Part shown: positions 12,757-24,098 of the stretch, in pieces
Layout of the letters: each line of letters starts with the position of its first letter
How positions within the stretch are numbered: the stretch's first letter is position 1
Assembly (NCBI RefSeq): GCF_964656455.1
Contig: NC_135715.1
Location: 161,664,437-161,728,436, forward strand
Length of the DNA stretch: 64,000 nucleotides
From: Halichoerus grypus
Lineage: Eukaryota; Chordata; Mammalia; Carnivora; Phocidae
Direction: 5' to 3'
The notes under the pieces: generated by a model
What the model was told of the DNA's origin: nothing
The model's input: only the letters and a program-made list of their open reading frames with translations
Database searches by the model: none
Program-made: the position numbers and the translations under genes

Positions 12757-12849
12757 ACAGAGAGTGCATGGGCCGAAGAATACTCTGAAAAGAAGAAAGG
12801 GTCTCACAAGCGTTCAGCATCGTGGGGCAGTACAGATCAACTTAAGGAG
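12757..12849 (+). CDS. FAM117B: FAM117B coding exon (exon 3)
   Basis: A 93-base exon of 31 whole codons (phase 0 on both sides). The acceptor is a pyrimidine tract followed by CATTATAG, and the donor is GTCAGG. It encodes TESAWAEEYSEKK and then SHKRSASWGSTDQLKE. The KRSASWGS segment is strongly conserved in the FAM117/GLCCI1 family and has the R-x-S form of a basophilic kinase or 14-3-3 site; that role is inferred. An old antisense L1 fragment reaches to about 12722, so only about 35 bases of non-repeat intron precede the acceptor. Skipping this exon would keep the frame. Confidence 0.96.
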
Positions 12850-13463
12850 GTCAGGAAAACGATTCCAAAGAACTGGTGTGGAAGTGTGATCCCTTCCTTG
12901 CCTAGTTCCTTGAAATTGTAGGCAACAAGGATTTGTCAGTTTCCATTGTTTTGTTCTGTGTTGTTTTTATTTTATTTTTTTGGTTGTTTTGTTTACCTGA
13001 AAAATAACAGAAAAATAGTTACTACATTGATTGGATAAAGATTTGAATGGGGGAAATGTACACATTACTTACCAGATTATTTGGTTTCCTTTGTCCTTTT
13101 GTTTTATTAAACAAGAGTCCATACCTGTTAACATAACCTACGCATCAGATGTATAAAATTGTAATGATACAACAAATTCACATTTATTATTTCTATATAT
13201 AATGGTAGTGTTTCTGAAATTCAGTAACCCAATACAACCAAGTTGATTATGGCCCCATGTTGATTACCATTTTCTGTGCTTATAATTGTGATATTTGCAC
13301 TTTACATATAATATAGAAATAAAACAAAGATTTTGCTCAAGGAATAATACAGGATATTGATTGAAATTGTATTTGTTATGTAAAGATTGTGTCTGTGAAT
13401 GCATTTCATGGCTTGAATTGATTTTTTTTCTCTATTTTTTTTTCAATTGTGGGCTAGTCAACC
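12850..13463. other. FAM117B intron, unassigned
   Basis: AT-rich intron immediately after exon 3. Nothing recognised. Confidence 0.6.
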
Positions 13464-13878
13464 TTTTTTTTTTTTTAAATTAACATATAATGTATTATTT
13501 GTTTCAGGGGTACAGATCTGTGATTCATCAGTCTTAACACAATTCACAGCACTCACCATTGCACATACCCTCCCCAGTGTTCATCACCCAGCCACCCCAT
13601 CCCTCTCACCCCCCTCCACTCCAGCAATCCTCAGTTTGTTTCCTGAGATTAAGAGTCTCTTATGGTTTGTCTCCCTCTTTGGTTTCGTCTTGTTTCATTT
13701 TCCCCTCCCTTCCCCTATGATCCTCTGTCTTGTTTCTCAAATTCCTATCAGTGAGATCATATGATACTTGTCTTTCTCTGATTGACTTATTTCACTTAGC
13801 ATAATACCCTCTAGTTCCATCCACGTTGTTGCAAATGGCAAGATTTCATTTTTTGATGGCTGCATAATATTCCTATGT

Positions 13879-13920
<42 letters not shown>

Positions 13921-16275
13921 CGCATCTTCTTTATCCATTCATCTGTTGATGGACATTTAGGCTCTTTCCATAGTTTGGCTATTGTGGACATTGCTGCTAT
14001 AAACATTGGGGTGCACGTGCCCCTTAGGATCCCTACATTTGTATCTGTGGGGTAAACACCCAGTAGTGCAATTGCTGGGTCGTAGGGTAGCTCTATTTTC
14101 AACTTTTTGAGGAACCTCCATACTGTTTTCCAGAGTGGCTGCACCAGCTTGCATTCCCACCAACAGTGTAGTAGGGTTCCCCTTCCTCCGCATCCCTGCC
14201 AACATCTGTTGTTTCCTGACTTATTAATTTAGCCATTCTGACTGGTGTGAGGTGATATCTCATTGAGGTTTTGATTTGGATTTCCCTGATGCCGAGCGAT
14301 ATTGAGCACTTTTTCATGTGTCTGTTGGCCATTTGGATGCCTTCTTTGCAGAAATGTCTGTTCATGTCTTCTGCCCATTTCTTGATTGGATTATTTGTTC
14401 TTTGGATGTCAAGTTTGATAAGTTGTTTATAGATTTGGGATGCTAACCCTTTATCTGATATGTCATTTGCAAATATCTTCTCCCATTCTGTCTGTTGTCT
14501 TTTGGTTTTGCTGACTGTTTCCTTTGCTGTGCAGAAGCTTTTTATCTTGCTGAAGTCCCAATTTTCATTTTTGCCTTTGTTTCCCTTGCCTTTGGAGACC
14601 TGTCTAGCAAGAAGTTGCTGCGGCCAAGGTCACAGAGGTTGCTGCCTTTGTTCTCCTCTAGGATTCTGATGGATTCCTGTCTCACATTTAGGTCTTTCTT
14701 CCATTTTGAGTCTATTTTTGTGTGTGGTGTAAGGAAATGGTCCAGTTTCATTCTTCTGCACGTGGCTGTCCAATTTTCCCAACACCATTTGTTGAAGAGA
14801 CTTTTTTGCATTGGATTTACTTTCCTGCTTTGTCGAAGATGAGTTGACCATAGAGTTGAGGGTCCATTTCTGGGCTCTCTATTCTGTTCCATTGATCTCT
14901 CTCTGTTTTTGTGCCAGTAACATACTGTCTTGATGATGACAGCTTTGTAATAGAGCTTGAAGTCCAGAATTGTGATGCCACCAGCTTTGCTTTTCTTTTT
15001 CACCATTCCTCTGGCTATTTGGGGTCTTTTCTGGTTCCATGCAAATTTTAGGATTATTTGTTCCATTTCTTTGAAAAAGTTGATGGTATTTTGATAAGGA
15101 TTTCATTAAATGTGTAGATTGCTCTAGGTAGCATAGACATTTTCACAATATTTGTTTTTCCAATCCATGAACATGGAACGTTTTTACACTTCTTTGGTTT
15201 TCCTCAATTTCTTTCATGGGTATTCTATAGTTTTCTGAGTACAGATCCTTTGCCTCTTTGGTTCGGTTTATTCCTAGGTATCTTATGGTTTTGGGTGCAG
15301 TTGTAAATGGGGTTGACTCCTTAATTTCTCTTTCTTCTGTCTTCTTGTTGGTGTATAGAAATGCAACTGATTTCTGTGCATTGATTTTATATCCTGCCAC
15401 TTTACTGAATTCCTGTATGAGTTCTAGCAGTTTTGGGGTGGAATCTTTTGGGTTTTCACATAAAGTATCATATCATCTGCAAAAAGTGAGAGTTTCACTT
15501 CTTCTTTGCCGATTTGGATGCCTTTTATTTCTTTTTGTTGTCTGATTGCTGAGGCTAGGACTTCTAGTACTATGTTGAATAGCAGTGGTGATAGTGGACA
15601 TCCCTGCTGTGTTCCTGACCTTAGGGGGAAAGCTCTCAGTGTTTCCCCATTGAGAATGATATTCTCTGTGGGTTTTTCATAGATGGCTTTTATGATATTG
15701 AGGTGTGTACCCTCTATTCCTACACTGTGAAGAGTTTTAAGCAAGAAACGATGTTGTACTCTGTCAAATACTTTTTCTGCATCTATTGAGAGGATCATAT
15801 GGTTCTTATCCTTTCTTTTATTAATGTATTACAATCAAATCACATTGATTGATTTGCAGATGTTGAACCAACCTTGCAGCCCAGGGATAAATCCCACTTG
15901 GTCGTGGTGAATAATCCTTTTATGTTGGATCCTATTGGCTAGTATTTTGGTGAGAATTTTTGCATCCATGTTCATCAGGGATATTGGTCTGTAGTTCTCC
16001 TTTTTGATGGGGTCTTTGTCTGGTTTTGGAATCAAGGTAATGCTAGCCTCATAAAATGAGTTTGGAAGTTTTCCTTCCATTTCTACTTTTTGGAACAGTT
16101 TCAGAAGAATAGGTATTAATTCTTTAAATGTTTGGTAGAATTCCCCTGGGAAACCATCTGGCCCTGGGCTCTTGTTTGTTGGGGGATTTTTGATTAAGGC
16201 TTCAATTTCCTTACTGGTTATGGGTCTGTTCAGGTTTTCTGTTTCTTCCTGGTTCAGTTTTGGTAGTTTAAACTT
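13464..16275 (-). mobile_element. Antisense L1, 5'-truncated, in the FAM117B intron between exons 3 and 4
   Basis: A poly(T) run at 13464-13476 marks the 3' tail, and ORF2 is read on the - strand up to about 16275. Large frame pieces survive: 13737-14144, 14542-15066 (174 codons, the longest open frame in the window), 15424-15798 (contains the reverse transcriptase site LSLFADDMI) and 15835-16080 ([15 protein letters not shown]). Stops and frameshifts separate them. ORF1 and the endonuclease part are missing. Its 3' half carries an expanded CA microsatellite. Confidence 0.9.
13880..13918. repeat. (CA)n microsatellite inside an L1
   Basis: About 19 CA units at the L1 site just before the conserved CATCTTCTTTATCCATTCAT block. 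Confidence 0.95.
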
Positions 16276-16680
16276 GAATGATTTTTAAATATTGTTTAAT
16301 TTTTGGAGCTATTGAAGGTTAGGTGTTTAAAGAAATCTAAATAAAATGACTCATTTTTAGGACCATGGGAATAATTTTCATTATTTTTAAATTCTTTCTG
16401 ACAGCTATAACGTAATTTATTCTAAGTGCTGAAAACTTCATTGGTTTAGTACTTGGGAAGCTTGAAGGCTGTGAACAGTGTTGGAACATAATTTTTGTTT
16501 GTCTCCAAAAGAAAGATACACATATGTGCACACATAATGTATGTATATATATATATATAAATTTTGTACAATAAATCGGATTTTGTGACAGGGTTTTAAA
16601 AGTCAAAAGATGTATTAAGGGTGAATTTTACTGGTTCTTATTAAGCAAGGATATGTTTTATGTAGCTGGGAAAAGTCTGA

Positions 16681-16935
<255 letters not shown>

Positions 16936-17109
16936 TGATTAAATGCTGAATCAGCCTTAATAAAAAAAACAACTCAGAATACTAAGTTGATAAATGATAC
17001 TTTGCTTTAGTGATCTGTGATTTGACTTTTAGAAGGCATAGCTAATTACATATTTTGATTTATCATATTTTTGTCTTTATCAATTCAGTATATTGAGGCA
17101 GAATAATAA

Positions 17110-17200
17110 GAGATATGCATTGGCTATAGAATCAGACCCTGGATGAACAACCTGTTCTAAGTCTCAATTTCCTCATCTGAAGATTGAGGATAATAATGAT
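17110..17200 (+). mobile_element. MIR fragment
   Basis: CTCAATTTCCTCATCTGAAG with GATAATAATGATACACA is the MIR core. Confidence 0.6.
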
Positions 17201-18309
17201 ACACATCACAAAATCTTTTAGTAGGGGAAAACCTTTAACTGCTTTGATTCCTTTATAGAACCCTATGAACTGCTCTTGATGGCATCCTTGGCAAAAAGAG
17301 CAAGAAAAAGTTTGCCAACCCCTTTTATAGGTTGATAGCTTCTGATAGCCAAGTATATGTGGATTTTTTTCAAGAGAAAGTGTAAGTAGAGGTATATATT
17401 TTTTCAAATTAATTTTGCCCTTAAATGTTGATACATGGGTCAAATTTGATTTCATAAATTTATAGTTTGGTTGTAGTTTCTAACAGCTTTTTTTCCATTT
17501 ATAAGGTATTTTAATTATGAAATGTGAGTACACGCTAATACGTTTAAAAACCTAAACCAATTGGATTTGTGTTTGGAGAAATAGAAAATGTAAAATTGAC
17601 AAAATAAATGGATAATTTGAATAGACTAATAACTGTCAAAATTGGAATACTAATTAAAAACCAAATTTCTTCACTTTCAAAAGGCTAAAGACTCAGGTAG
17701 CTTTATAGGTGAATTTGCCAACCTTCTACTCTAAATTATCCATTAATAATTTGTATGCATTTCTAAGAGATAAGGCCACTTTTTATCTCCAAACTCATAT
17801 TTTTATCCTCAAGTAGAATAGGGGTAAAGATTGAACTTCATTGAATTAAGTGATACGTTTTAGGAGTTAGTAAGTTTCTGAAGCGATTTTTTTTTTTTTA
17901 TAGTTGCATTAAAATTAGCAATTAAAGTAGTAAAATTAACCAAAATTTCTTTTTTCCCCCTCTTGTAAGTTGAATTTGTTTAATAACATTATTGGTGTTT
18001 GCACAAAGTTCATGTTTAACTCTAAAACATCTCAGAGAAGGTAAGGACTAGAAAATAGAGTAACTTGAAAAATAAATTTATGTAACTTAAGTTTTGTACA
18101 CTTGACACAGCAAACATCTTGAGTTTTTTGAGTGCTCATAGCCAACCAGAGATAAACACATGTGCATCATGATAGCTATGACAGTGGTATTCATGTTTAA
18201 TTGAAACTTTCAGACTCTGGAACATGAAAATATTATGAAGTTACGGATTTTGTTTTGTTTTAGTTGGTTCTCTCTCTAGTGGAGAAAAGTGCCACTTTGA
18301 GATTGTGTA
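17200..18309. other. FAM117B intron, unassigned
   Basis: AT-rich single-copy-looking sequence after exon 4. A - strand frame at 17132-17455 has no recognised similarity. Confidence 0.55.
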
Positions 18310-18770
18310 CTTTTGAGGTCATTCCTCCATCCATGCAACATTTATTAAATATCTACTGTATGGCTCATACTGCAGTACTCATTAGGGGGATGCAGTGATA
18401 CATATTGGGGCTTGCCCCCCACCAAGTCTCAGATAGATATAAGTAAAAAAATTATTACACAGTGTAATGAATGTGTTGGTAGTGTTTGGGAGAGTTTACA
18501 CTGATATAGAAGGGGTATTATCCTTGGACTGGCTCTGGAGCCATCTATAAAGGCTTGTCAGAGAAAGTGGTGTCTAAGCGGATCCCTGAAAGCTGATTTA
18601 GCCAGTCTTCTAGAGGTGGAAGAAATCATGCCTCCAGGTAGGAATAATAGTAAGAGATTAGGCTAGAGTTAAATAGCAGCCAAACCTAAAAGTCTTCATG
18701 TCTCAGTTGTTAAGAAGTTTGGACTTTGTCCTAGAGGCACCAGAGAACTATTTTTTTTTAAATGCAGGGG
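18310..18770 (-). mobile_element. L2 3' fragment, antisense
   Basis: ACATTTATTAAATATCTACT at the start and GTCAGAGAAAGTGGTGTCTA further in follow the antisense L2 order. Confidence 0.55.
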
Positions 18771-18869
18771 ATTGATTTTAATAGTGGTTATTATGAGTTC
18801 AGAGTAGAGAATGAATTTGGAAGAGGACAAGATTAGAGGGAGGAAAACCATTTAAGAATAGGGTTTATA

Positions 18870-19084
18870 GGGACACCTGGGTGGCTCAGTCGGTTAAGTG
18901 TCTGCCTTCGGCTCAGGTCATGATCTTAGGGTCCTGGGATCGAGCCCCGCATCGGGCTCCCTTATCAGTAGAGAGCCTGCTTCTCCCTCTCCCTCTGCTG
19001 CTCCCCCTGCTTGTACTCTCGCTCACTCTCTTGGATGGATGGATGGATAAATAGATAGATAGATAAATAAAATATTAAAAAAAA
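18870..19084 (+). mobile_element. Can-SINE with GATG/GATA tail
   Basis: Full-length copy. Its tail has expanded to a (GGAT)n(AGAT)n run near 19033-19065. AAGAATAGGGTTTATA is repeated on both sides. Confidence 0.92.
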
Positions 19085-19199
19085 GAATAGGGTTTATAAT
19101 CCAAGTAAGAAATGACAGTGACCTAAACTAAGGTAGAAGCTATGGTGCTAGAGAGAATGGCCAAACCTGAGTGATGTTTAGAAAGCAGTAATTAATAGT

Positions 19200-19420
19200 T
19201 GAAGTCTATTAAGTGCTTACAATATGGCAAACACTCTGCTCAGCATTTGTATGTATTATTAGCACTTAATCCTCATTTTTGAGGTTGGGTTTGTTACTGT
19301 CTTTGTTTTACAGACAAGGAAATTAAGGCCCAGAGAATTTAGGAATCTTGTTCTAGGTCATATGAGACAGAGCTAGTACTCTAACCCAGGCATTTTGACT
19401 TCAGATTCTGAGTTTTTAAA
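19200..19420 (+). mobile_element. MIRb-like element
   Basis: AATCCTCATTTTTGAGGTTG, TTTACAGACAAGGAAATTAA and TAACCCAGGCATTTTGACTT follow the MIRb order. Confidence 0.75.
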
Positions 19421-20243
19421 ATCTGTGTTAGCTGATGATTGATGAGAGGGGAATGATGGAGAGATAGGAGTAAACGGGTAATGCCAATTCTAGCCTTTAA
19501 AACATGAGTTAAAAAAATACATCCACCTACCTCACACCATGTACAAAAGTAACTTAAAATGGATCAAAGACCTAAATATAAGAGCTAATACTAAAAGCTC
19601 TTAGATGAAAACATAGGCATAAATGTGGGGTTGGATTAGGCTGTGGTTGGTTAGGCATGACACCAAAAGTACAAAGAAAAAATAGATAAATTGGATTTTA
19701 TCAAAATTAAAAACTTTTGTGCTTCAAAGGACACTACCAAAAAAGTGAAAATATAACCAACAAAATAGAAGATATTTGCAAATCATGTTATTTGATAAAG
19801 CACTTGTATCTAGAATATATACAGAATTCTTGTGGCTCAGTAATAAAAAGATAACTCAATTTTAAAAATGAGCAAAGGATCTAAATAGAGAGTTCTCCAA
19901 AGAAGATATACAACTAGCCACTAAGCACCTGAAAAAGATGCCCATCATTATTCCCTGTTCAATAGGGAAATGCAAATTAAGAATTCCAGTGAGATACTAC
20001 TTTATACATACTAGGATGGCTAAAATTAAAAAAGACTGCTAAGTGTTGGAGAGGATGTGGAGACATTGGAATCCTTAACATATTGCTGATAGGAATGTAA
20101 AGTGGTGCAGCCACTTTGGAAAATAGTCTGGCAGTTTCTCAGAAAGGCTGAACATAGGGTTACCATATGACTCAGCACTTCCTCTCCAAGGTATGTACCC
20201 AAGAGAATTGAAAACATATGTTCACATAAAAACCTGTACACAC

Positions 20244-20429
20244 GGGCACAAGGGTGGCTCAGTTGGTTGAGTGTCTGACTCTTGGTTTCAGCTCAGGTCA
20301 TGATCTCATGGGTCGGGATTGAGCCCAGTATTGGGCTCCGGCGCTTGAGATTCTCTCCCTCACTCTCTCTCTCCCTGTTCCCTAACCCCTGCTCGTGCAT
20401 GCTGTCTCTGTCTCTGAAATAAGTAAATG
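20244..20429 (+). mobile_element. Can-SINE, first of a tandem pair
   Basis: Older form (GACTCTTGGTTTCAGCTC). A second copy follows directly. AAAACCTGTACACAC before it and AAAACTTGTACACAA after the second copy form the shared target duplication. Confidence 0.88.
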
Positions 20430-20431
20430 TA

Positions 20432-20637
20432 GGGGCGCCTGGGTGGCTCAGTCAGTTAAGCGTCTGCCTTCAGCTCAGGTCATAGTCTGAGAGTCCTGGG
20501 ATTGAGCTTCATGTGGGGCTCCCTGCTCAGTGGGGAGCCTGCTTCTGCCTCTTCCCCTCCTCCCTGCTTGTGCTCTTTCTCACACTCTCTCTCTCAAATA
20601 AGTAAATAAAATCTTTAAAATAAATAAATCTTAAAAA
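20432..20637 (+). mobile_element. Can-SINE, second of a tandem pair
   Basis: Younger form, apparently inserted in the A-rich tail of the copy at 20244-20429. Confidence 0.9.
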
Positions 20638-21008
20638 AAAACAAAACTTGTACACAAATGTTCATAGCAGCATGGTTCATAAAATTAGGAAACAACCTAG
20701 AAGTTTATCAACCGGTGAATGGATAAATAAAATGTAGTGTATCCTACAGTGGAATATTATCCAGCCATAAAAAGGGAGTACTGATACATGCCACAGCATG
20801 GGGGAACCTTGAGAACATTACGCTAAGTGAAAGAACCCAGATGCAAAAGAATGCATATGATTCCCCTGTAAATGTCCAGAATAGGCAAACCTGAAGAGAC
20901 ACTTTATAGATTGGTGGTGACCTGTTGCTGGGAGGCTTGGGTGGAAATGGAGTGACTGCTAATAGGTGAGGGATTTTTTTTAGTGTGCTTCTAAAATTAA
21001 TTGTAATA

Positions 21009-21210
21009 GGGTGCCTGGGTGGCTTAGATGGTTAAGCGTCTGCCTTCAGCTTGGGTCATGATCCCAGGGTCCTTGGATTGAGCCCCATGTCTGGCTCCTG
21101 GCTCAGCGGGGAACCTGCTTCTCCCTCTCCCTCTGGCTCTCCGCCTGCTCATGCACTCTCTCTCTCTGTATCTCTGTGTCTCAAATGAATAAATTAAAAA
21201 AAAAATTCTT
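21009..21210 (+). mobile_element. Can-SINE
   Basis: Full-length copy inside the L1 3' end. AATTGTAATAG and AATTGTAATGG flank it. Confidence 0.9.
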
Positions 21211-21429
21211 TAAAATTGTAATGGTTGTACAACTCTGTTCAATAATCATTAAAAAACCAAAAGTTTTACACTTTAAATGGGTGAATGGTATGGTATTGTG
21301 AATTATATTTCATAAGCTCTTATAAAAAATACCTACCAACCAACATTAAAAACAAATACATAAAATACAAATATGTTTGTCTAGAAATAATAGATGATAT
21401 GGTAGAAACCAAAAAGTAAACTGGGAGGT

Positions 21430-21645
21430 CATATAACAGTATAAAGAGTGAGTACAGGTGCTCTGAGGTCAGACTGGTTAGCTTAGATCCGGGTCCTGCC
21501 ACTTGCTGACTGTATGAAGTTCCTCAGGTTCTTTGCATTATAATATCTGTTGTGTTGTCCTAAGGATTAAATGGGATAGAATATTATAAAACACTTAATG
21601 CAATTCTTGGTGCATAATAATTGCTCAGTAAATCTTAGGCTGTTT
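21430..21645 (+). mobile_element. MIR element
   Basis: CCTGCCACTTGCTGACTGTA and TTGGTGCATAATAATTGCTC are MIR head and tail blocks. Confidence 0.7.
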
Positions 21646-21774
21646 GAGGTAGGACCTAATATAAAAGAAGTAATGAACCAGTTGGGTTTTCACCAGGTTT
21701 TTCTGCCAATTTGACATTGAACTTACTTTTTAAAGCTTTTATTTTTTTAAATTTTGGGCTATATTTTATTTTGT

Positions 21775-21875
21775 TTTTATTTTTTTAAAGTAATCTCTAC
21801 ACCCAGCATGGGGCTCAAACTCATAACTGCAAGATCAAGAGTTGCGCTCTACTGACGGAGCCAGCCGGGTGCCCC
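21775..21875 (-). mobile_element. Can-SINE, short older form
   Basis: Antisense short copy (CCCAGCATGGGGCTCAAACT, GAGCCAGCCGGGTGCCCC). It lies 25 bases from a sense copy. Confidence 0.8.
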
Positions 21876-21900
21876 AGGCTTTTATTATTAAAAGTATTTA

Positions 21901-22099
21901 GGGGCGCCTGGGTGGCTCAGTCGTTAAGCGTCTGCCTTCGGCTCAGGTGATGATCCCAGGGTCCTGGGATAGAGCCCCGCATCGGGCTCCCTGCTCTGTG
22001 GGAAGCCTGCTTCTCCCTCTCCCACTCCCCCTGCTTGTGTTCCCTTTCTTGCTGTGTGTCTCTCTCTGTCAAATAAATAAATAAAATCTTTAAAAAAAA
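21901..22099 (+). mobile_element. Can-SINE
   Basis: Full-length, little-diverged copy. TAAAAGTATTTA is repeated on both sides. Confidence 0.93.
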
Positions 22100-23880
22100 A
22101 TAAAAGTATTTATATGCTTATCACAGAAATTTTAGAAACAAAAAATACCAAATAGAAAAATTATATCTTAATAAAGGTGTTATTTTTTTAAAAAATCAAA
22201 TAGAAAAAAATCATCCAGAGTCTCATCCTGTAAAGACATTTTCTTCTGTCTTTTTTTCTTTGCATTTCTTGTTGAGATCATACCATATTTTCTTCTTTAG
22301 ATTTCTTTTGGTATTTAACATGGAAAAATGTTATTACAAATGCTTCAGGAATATTTTTAATATTTAACATTCTGTAGAGCATCTCCCAAATTTCGGCCAT
22401 ACTTAGTTGGGTCAAGTATCTGTGTGCTTAAAGCTTTTTCTATATTTTTACTTTTCTGGGGAATGATTTTCCATTATTTGGTTAAGAACTTTGATATTTT
22501 GGGGGAGGAGTCTTTGACTTTTCTCTTGGGCTTTCCAAGTTATTAAAAATTTTTGTTTGTATTTCATGATAATGTAGGTTACTTTTACTGGGGAAATTCC
22601 TTTAGTATTCCTTAACAATCAAGGGACAGTATTGCTCTTCTGATAGTACTATAGTCTACAACCACTAGTTAACAAAAGGTCTTTTTCTTGGGCTTACGAT
22701 GGATTTATTACAGTTGGAAAAGAATTCTCACATACTTTTTTGAGTGGTTCTTTCCCTGGAAATTCAGGGGGGAATTATTTGTTATGAGGAATAAATGCTG
22801 CCAAGTTTCTTAGAAGAGAATCTTTCACATCTCATTGGTTTCCAAAATTGACAAAGCTCTCAGATGCTTAAAATGTCATATTTTTAAGGATTATTTCAAG
22901 AAATACTCTCATTAGAAAATATAGCCAACACATTTCAGAATTGTTTAGGGATTAGAATCAGATGTTAGAAACAGAGGAGTGGGAGATGCCGGCATCTTCA
23001 CAGCCACATAAAATAATTTAGAGGTGAGAATTAAAATATCATGCAGGTGTTTTCTGGCTGTTTGTTAACAGCCTCAAGCAAGAAAGGCTTCCCCTAGGAT
23101 TTCCTTACTTTATACGGGCTGGGAACACTATAGTTTTGTAGCAGCCTAGGTGGGTTTGAGAGCAAAGGGATAGTGAGGTAGAAAAGGAAAAAACTTATTT
23201 TCATCTGAGGAATCAGGGGCATTGCACCTTAAAAACGAAATTGCTGCTCTGCACTGGAATCTTCATATGCCAGTCCGGAAAGTGATTGCTATTCTTAAAT
23301 TTTTAAAGATCTTACCACTTAGAAATCAAAAGAGTAGGTACTTCTGCTATGTCCTTTATTGAAGAGTACTGCTGCAGCTTAGAAGAACTAAGAGGTGGAT
23401 ACCAGATGAGAACAGTGATTGCTGGAGGACAGAACGAAAGTAATGGGGACAGGGTAGGAGGGATCAGGGCCACGCGGAAGCCCTGATGCGTTCTAAATTT
23501 TTTTTCTTCTTCTCTTACCATTGCAGACATCAGTTTTCCCCTCCCTTTTGTTATGTTGGGCTCATATTTGTTATATTCTGGCACATATTTCTCTCCTAGA
23601 TCTATGTTGAATTGCTGACCAGATCTTTTTCTATCCTACTTGCCTCTCAAGGCACATTTTTCTTCCTTTGAAAATTTAACTCTGTATTTCTTTTCCCTAT
23701 TCAGCTACTGCTTGAGTGGATATTCTTCCCATCTTTCCTACCTCTCTATTGTACACAGTCTTATCTCCACACTTTGAAACAGGTATTTAAGTTGTAATAT
23801 AGATTGATCTTAGAAGATTCAGTAGTGGCCAAACCTTTTGGTGATCTTTTCTTTCTTTATTGGCTAACTCTCAGTTTTTA
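22100..23880. other. FAM117B intron, unassigned
   Basis: Nearly 1.8 kb without a repeat that I can name. A 90-codon - strand frame (23312-23584) shows no domain. Confidence 0.5.
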
Positions 23881-23899
23881 GACAGAATTTGATCGTTCT

Positions 23900-24083
23900 A
23901 TTTTTCAAGATTTTATTTATTCGAGAGAGAGAGAGAGAAAATGAGTTGAGGGGAACAGAGGGAGAGGGACAAGCTGACTTCCTGCTGATCAGGGAGCCCA
24001 ATGCGGGGCTCCATCCCAGGATCCTGGGATCATGACCCAAGCCAAAGGCAGACGCTTAACCAACTGAGCCACACAGGTGCCCC
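23900..24083 (-). mobile_element. Can-SINE
   Basis: Antisense copy. CAGAATTTGATC is repeated on both sides. Confidence 0.92.
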
Positions 24084-24098
24084 AGGCAGAATTTGATC

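Larger units (their letters stand above)
19505..21330 (+). mobile_element. L1 ORF2 3' end, old, interrupted by three SINEs
   Basis: Sense-strand L1 sequence. Degenerate ORF2 C-terminal text includes AAAATGGATCAAAGACCTAA near 19556 and a GATAAAGCACTTGTATCTAG block near 19794. The 3' part resumes after each SINE (20244-20429, 20432-20637, 21009-21210) and ends near 21330. No open frame of use remains. Confidence 0.75.

Noticed and set aside
14542..15066. Longest open frame in the window (174 codons, - strand)
   Set aside because: It is the C-terminal part of L1 ORF2 in a truncated copy, with adjoining frames in other phases. Not a host gene.
20026..20241. - strand 71-codon frame
   Set aside because: It runs antisense to old L1 ORF2 text.
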